64,000 bases of DNA. It comes from Astrothelium macrocarpum (taxonomy: Eukaryota; Ascomycota; Dothideomycetes; Trypetheliales; Trypetheliaceae). Below are positions 58,158 to 64,000 of this stretch, piece by piece. A program made the position numbers and the translations under genes. The notes under the pieces were generated by a model that was not told the origin of the DNA, ran no database searches, and saw only the letters and a program-made list of their open reading frames with translations. The stretch's first letter is position 1; each line of letters opens with the position of its first letter. The stretch covers positions 99,936 to 163,935 of the forward strand of contig JAGEMR010000064.1 of the NCBI GenBank assembly GCA_021030915.1, given 5' to 3'.

Positions 58158-61100
58158 TTATCTGTGTGGAGCATGTGAATACCCCTGTTGGGTCTGCTTT
58201 TCTGCTGTCTTCAGAGCATCGACGCATTGTAATAACCTCTCTTGTTCGGTTTTGGTTCGTTTCATCAACTCTGATAAGAGTCTTCGCTGATCACGGCCAC
58301 TTATATTTACCTTCGATAGCTGGATCGCGAGCTCTTTATCAGCATCGCCCAGCAAACTCAAGCGGTCGGCTCGTCTTGTTGTTTCGAATCTCATCTTTGC
58401 CTGGCGTTCTTGCGCTTCCGGGCTTGGACTTGGCCGGCTTTGATTCGTCGACGATAATGCCGACTCGTATTCAGGTATGTGATCCTTCCAAGGAGATCTC
58501 TTCCATGTTACTGACGGCTTTGTTTCAGAAGCGAAGAGCGCTTCGATTCTCCCGAGTTTCTCTGCTAAAATTGTCGGAGACATCAGCTTCCGCGGCGATT
58601 CAGGGTAGACCGAGTTGGAGGATGTGTTTCGGTCTTTCTCCAGATCCCATGCACGACAACAGAAAGACTCCACAAGATCACTCGCATTATACGAAATAAA
58701 TTTGGAGAGACGTGCCTGGATACTGCGCCTGCTCCTCTTTAAAGTAATTTCAGTGTTGCGTTTGGCTCCGGCTTCTAAGAAAAGAATCACGAGGTCATAA
58801 ACAGTGTCGAGAAACCCCTTGTTGAATGAATGGACGAGAGAACGGCGCACAAGCTCCTCCTGTAGATGGAGTAATAGGAACTCCCAGATCGTCCAGCCGA
58901 AGGTCGAGCAGCTGCTGATTCCTAACTTAAAGCGAAGATTCCAGAATCCGGACGCAGAGTTAAACGAGACAACTTCGTTCGGATCAGCACGGCATGCCAC
59001 TATACCATTGACTATTGCCACCCTTGCAGGTACGCTGACTTCATCTACGTAACCGGACAGCAAGAAAGCCGCGATCTCAGTTCTCGAGACGATTTCCATG
59101 TTTGGCGGTGAGGCTGGGCCGCCACACACATCAAACAAAGGTTGGAGCTGTGCCTCGGAGCAATTGGGAGCAGCAGTAGTGAGCAACTTCTTATGAGGCG
59201 ATAGGCCGAGTCGACCGCATCCGCCATTGTTCTTTTCACCCCACGTCGAGAATAGAATTTCCTTAGCCTCAGGAAGATATTTGTCTCGACAGAGCTCCTG
59301 ACCCTCTCTGTCCATTGTCTTTTCAAAGGTCAAAAGCCGTGCCATGGCCCTAAATGCTATGCGTTCGTCTCGGGCTTCTCGTGGTAGGAGTTTAGCTCTC
59401 AGTTCCGCCACCGAAGAGTACAAGAGGGCTTTTGTAGAGCCAAATCGATGCCCACGAGTCCAGGACGTAATCTCTTCCCAATTCCCAGCATCTTCAAGGA
59501 ATTCGACCACTGTGCGGTGCAGAAAGGCAACCACGCAGGTCGGTGTTCCTTCCAGCTCCACAGGGAGCTCTTGAACCTCTACAAGACCACAACATCTGCT
59601 TCTCATTCGTCCTTCTGTGCTCTCAAGGCGCCAGGATTCCTCGTCCTCGGACAATACATAAGGTTGCTTGCCTGAATGAGCATCATAGTTTCCTTCCTCT
59701 GCAAAGGAAAGCTGTAGTGGCGTCATTGGAAAGTGACCCTGAACCTTTGAGCTTCTAAGCACAAGTTGTAAAAATTTGGACCCTTGTGGGCGGTTAGCTT
59801 TGGGCATTGATTGTAGCATGTGGCTGTAGAGTTGTTCCAATTCCTCTGGCAAATTAGTCAATTTGTAGCGCAGATCGGCTAGAGTGTCGTAATCCCGTAA
59901 ACCTCGAGCTAATAATTTCACGACAACAGAAACCCACAAGAATACTCCCGACGCTTTCGATACAATCGTCTCGACCAACTCTTCTGTCGCACCAGGCGTT
60001 GCTACTTCGATTCGACGCATAAGTGGATGCTGGCTGAGCTCGTTGTCCGCAAAGTATCGGATATCGTTAATCGTGAGGTCTTGTAGCCGTAAACTTCGGC
60101 AATTTGAGAATGCATAAACACACGCAGGGATTGGACGACTCGATACTACAATTTTGATCCTGTTTGATTGCGCAACCTGAGTGAACAGATTCGCCAGCTC
60201 GTCATGGTCTCCGTTGTATTCATCCAAACCATCAACTAGAAAACACACCTTCGCAGAAAGAAGATCCGTTTCAACTAGATTAGTGAATGCATCTTGTAGC
60301 TCCGTTTCAGTTAGCTCTATTGGAATTGTCTGTTGTCGAGCTTGCAAAGCTCTAATGACATTGGGAAACAGCACCGGTACCAAATCCCGCTTGTGATGGA
60401 GGATGCAAAGGAGAAGAGAGCGCAAAAGCCCAACTTGCGATTTCTGGAGCGAAGTGCCTGCATACCAGAAGAAGAATGACCCAACAAGGAGCTGCGTACG
60501 CCCGGCCCATCGCTCCAAAATGGCGCGTGTGGATTCATGTGCATTAATATACTTCATAAGTGTGGATTTACCCGATCCTGCCTTGCCGTTGATCCAGTAG
60601 ATTCCAGTGCCGGTTAACAACCATTTAGCAAAATTGTCCCATGGCTTCTTTGATCCTTGTGGGCTGTCATATATCCATTCAAAAGTGTGATTGGATGCTT
60701 TCGCGACTTTGGCTTCTCGCTCTCCCATTTCTCTGAATCTCAGCGCACTCAGGATGGGCACAGTAAACTGCTTTAAATTTATCGATGATTCATCCGTATA
60801 GTCTCCTGAAGTAAGAGACCCGCCAGCCTGTTGCCCGCAAAAAGTTCTCGCCAAGAAAGTTTGGCCATTTTGGCTAGAGTTCTTGAAAAGGTTTTCGTCA
60901 GATTGATCCGGAGACGCTATGGTTCTGGACTGGCCGTCTCGAGTTGTTATGATTGCAGCAACCGTTTCTGCATGTCTTTTTTCTGCTTCTTCTCGATTTG
61001 CATTGGCTAATCGAGTATAATGCTGATGGTCCTGGTCAATTCGAAGCTGCAGTGTGTTGCATTGAAGGGAAAGGACTTCTAAAATCTCCTGATTCCCTCT

Positions 61101-61693
61101 TTCCAACCGCTTCAGCACCTGCGATTGTACTCGTTGATTTGCATTGAGAGACGCTAGTAACCTGAATGAAATTTCTTCGCGGTAGTTGTTTAAGCGATCC
61201 TGCAGTTCAGCAAGCTTCTTGGAACCCCAGACCAGACCAAAGGCCGCCCGAATGCTTCGTAGCTCAAAGCTCCGCTTTCCTCGCTCATCGTTACCAGTCG
61301 TTTCGCGTTCAGCCTTTCTTCTATGTTCCTCGGCAACCTTTGGATACTTTTGCAGGCCATCTAAAAGAGCTTGTGCAACCTCGTCGCATCCCTTTGCGAG
61401 ATCCAACAGAGCCTTATCATTTGGTAGATATTAGAACTTTTCTTTTCCAAAGAGTTTTGTACACTTACCCGATCCTCGTTGTTCAAATCCGCATTTGGCT
61501 GGTTGCAATACTCGAATTGTTGTTTCAAGGAAGATAGAAGCTTCTTCAGGTCACCAGTCACTAACGAAAGGTGTTGAACATTTAGAGAATTGCCTGATAT
61601 AGATATTTCCCTTCCTTCACGAAGAACTTTGGCGGCGAAATCGACGAATTGGCAGATATTTCCGGCAAGAGAGAGAGCAGCAAGCGCCTCCAT
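58158..61693 (-). CDS. NACHT-domain NLR-like STAND protein
   Basis: An 1159-residue fungal NOD-like receptor in two exons, 61693-61469 and 61412-58158, joined by a 56-nt intron (GTAAGT...AAG). The N-terminus (MEALAALSLAGNICQFVDFA) is the usual fungal NLR N-terminal helical domain; coiled coils follow to about residue 230. The NACHT has Walker A NGKAGSGKSTLMKYI and Walker B CFLVDGLDEYNGD, then RIKIVVSSRP (sensor) and KASGVFLWVSVVV. Downstream come conserved helices (LPEELEQLYSHMLQ) and a region with AFLHRTVVEFLED. No ankyrin, WD or TPR array is visible; the end is a charged coil with RRADRLSLLGDADKELA. Such receptors act in heterokaryon incompatibility or other self/non-self responses. Confidence 0.92.
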
Positions 61694-61844
61694 CTTGCGA
61701 TACAGTCCCTACTCACATTTGAAATGTCCTTGAAGGAATTTGTTCAAGTAGGAGCATCTAATAAATGACACTTAATATTGGGGCCGCAAGCGCAAAGGAT
61801 TCGGCTGTTGACGGCCAGCGCCTTGGCTCGCGAAGGCAAAGATA

Positions 61845-64000
61845 GGAGTATCCACGGGTATCTGCAACACCGCTCCGCGTTGCGCACCACCACCTTCAAA
61901 ATCGAACATCTCCACAATCATGGATCTGATTGATCAGCTAATTATAGTATCAAATTCGCAAAAGTCTGGTGAAGAGATTCTATCAAAAATTGAGAAAAAA
62001 AATTCATTATTTAATGGTTTGATGGTATAAAATCGGTCAAATAATATTAAAAGATAATATACGGAATTATATCAATATATTATTTCAATATCAATAAAAA
62101 ATGGATTTTATTATTTGAATTAATAAAATTATAAATTGAAATATTTTATCAATATTTCGAATGATATATAATTGGATTATTATTATTATTAAAAATAATC
62201 TGAAATTAATTGAATTATAATTTTCATAAAATGATACAAAAACGAATTTTATAATGATTATATTTAATCGTTTAATATAAAATAAAAAAAGATAAATAAT
62301 TATTATAATTATAAATTATATTTTGATCAAATAAATAGAATTAAATTTTTAATATTTAAATTAATAATTTATTAATTCGAAAATTTTTTTAATAATTATC
62401 AAATTTTTTTATAGAATATTTATAATATAAATGAAAAAGATTTTTTTATTGATTAATAATAGAAGATTAAAAGAATTTTTAATAAAATTATTTTTAAAAT
62501 TGATAAAATATTTGAATTTATTCAATTTATTAATAAAAAATGGATTATTATTGTTATGATTCTAGGTATCCTTGGGGTCAAATCTACTTGGGATCAAGGT
62601 GGCTTCTGAAATGAATCGATAAAAAATTGAATTAATAAAAAACAATAATTTGATAATTTAAAATTCTATTTAAAATATTATTAAAAATTAATTTAAAGAA
62701 TAATTTTGAATATAATGAGGTCATAATAATCGCGTTATATTTTTATATATTTATATATTCATCTGATTCAGATTTTGAATCATTTGAATTTAGAAATTTG
62801 ATCATCTGATTCAGATTCTGAATTATCTGAATCTAAAGGTCCGATTATCTGATTCAGATTCTGAACTATCTGAATCAGAGATTCGATTATTTTGGATGTA
62901 TATAATTCTCATGACGATTCCAATATTATTCTTTTTTTTTTTTAGATATATAATTTTATATATTTATATATTCTGATAATATATTTATGATTATTATGAT
63001 TTTTTCTTTTCGTATTTTTAAAATTCATTTTTTTTTTCGTTAATCGCTAATAATATTTATTGAAATTATTTTTTATTTTTATCGTTATATATTTTTATCG
63101 CGAATATATTTAAAATAATCGAATTTATCATTTAATTCATAATTCAAAAAAATATATTAAATATATCAATAAAATAATATTTTATAATTTAATTATTTTA
63201 AATTGAATATTTGAAAAAATTAATATTTAAATGAATTAATTATAAAATGAAATATAAAAAAATATTCAAATATAATAAAAAATTATAACGTGAATAATAC
63301 GTCTGAATTCGTAAATGAATTTATTATGATAAAAATAATAAAATTTAATTATTCAAAAAATATAAAATATAAAAAAAATTCATATTAATAAAATAACAAA
63401 TTTAATATAATGGAATATAATGAATGAAATTTTTGAAATTTCGGATTTTAATATATCGTTATTGAATTTTTTTTTTGAATTATTTTGATAACGATATTTT
63501 AAAAATTATTAATAATTCTTTCAAATAATTATTTTTTCAAAAATTTTATGATTTTTCAGAAATCTTTTTATCATACGTTGATTTTCTTTTTGATATAATA
63601 TTTTTTAATCTTTTTTTGATATTTTTTTAATATTATTATAATTTTTTATATATTTTCTGACGATGAATATTTCTTTTATTTTATCAAATATTTATGATTT
63701 TTATAATTTATTATTTTTTCGATTTCAAATTCTTTTTTTTTGATTCGAAATAAAATATTTTTTGATATAATATTAATATATTTATTAGTTAATTGAAATA
63801 AAAATATATAAAATATTGAATGGATTTTGATATTTAATAATAATTTTAATTTAAAATTTATTGATTCTTTTTATTTTTATATTAAAAATGATCCGATTTT
63901 GATTAATTCTAATTTTTTAATTGATAATTTATTTTTAAAATTTTTGATAAATAAATATATTTTATTTTTCTTTTTTAATTAAAATCCATTTTTTTTTAAA
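61845..64000. mobile_element. AT-collapsed transposon related to the 53.2 kb element (continues past window end)
   Basis: Beginning GGAGTATCCACGGG after a TA at 61843-61844, it resembles the tip of the 53.2 kb element (GGAGTAGTCCCGG). After roughly 130 bp of normal GC it turns into almost pure A/T to the window end. ATAAATGAAAAAGATTTT lies at about 62428 and AAAAAGATAAATAATT near 62285, matching 53763 and 53620, at nearly the same distance from the left tip. A normal-GC patch at 62567-62612 and a 43-bp repeat at 62761-62889 lie inside. The right end is not in the window, so boundaries and family remain provisional. Confidence 0.55.
62761..62889 (+). repeat. Three ~43-bp tandem units
   Basis: ATCTGATTCAGATT recurs at 62761, 62804 and 62847, giving a 43-bp period. 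Each unit also contains the near-inverse TGAATC/TGAATT, so units can fold. The period is not a multiple of three, so it is not a coding repeat. Confidence 0.75.

Noticed and set aside
62761..62889. Possible CRISPR-like spaced repeats
   Set aside because: Units abut directly with a 43-bp period and no unique spacers, in a fungal transposon.

Overview
The window is nuclear DNA of a filamentous ascomycete (Pezizomycotina). Genes are split by many 50-80 nt GT-AG introns with CTRAY-type branch points, and several families are typical of filamentous fungi: a BCS1-type AAA ATPase, an ATO acetate transporter, PigL_N-like and NACHT STAND proteins, and a SAT4/PTH11-type rhodopsin-like protein. Three very AT-rich blocks have the appearance of repeat-induced point mutation (RIP). 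I cannot assign a class or species. All gene models were built by hand from splice signals, reading frame and remembered family consensus; no search was run.

Positions 1-47 kb are mostly conserved, gene-dense sequence. In order: lunapark (-, runs off the left edge), GRIP golgin (+), decaying rhodopsin-like gene (+), KES1/OSH4 sterol/PI4P transfer protein (-), amino acid/choline-type permease (+), small Cys-rich secreted protein (+), Ser/Pro-rich coiled-coil protein (-), BCS1-like ATPase (-), nitrilase-superfamily amidase (-) divergent from eIF3 subunit L (+), a 1549-residue NO VEIN-type protein with an HSP90-like ATPase and a C-terminal nuclease-like domain (+), ATO acetate transporter (-), a PigL_N-TPR-C2 protein (+), an RBR E3 ubiquitin ligase (-), a disordered tail-anchored protein (-), a secreted glycosidase-like protein (+) and a polytopic membrane protein (+).

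Positions 47-64 kb are an accessory, transposon-rich region. A long-inverted-repeat element with a 9-bp flanking direct repeat (Mutator-like signature) is split by a nested element with 68-bp identical GC-rich terminal inverted repeats and TA target duplication (Tc1/mariner-pogo signature). A second TA-flanked element lies at 53.2-55.3 kb and a relative begins at 61.8 kb and runs off the window. Between them are an intact secreted alpha/beta hydrolase beside an inverted degenerate paralogue, a truncated membrane-protein gene, a 17-bp minisatellite, a GNAT acetyltransferase and a NACHT-type NLR whose start codon lies about 150 bp from the third element.

The genes do not form an obvious biosynthetic cluster. 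The most distinctive theme is three large proteins with architectures linked to innate immunity or genome defence (NO VEIN-type, PigL_N-TPR-C2, NACHT NLR) next to RIP-degraded transposons. No tRNA, rRNA or CRISPR array was found by eye.
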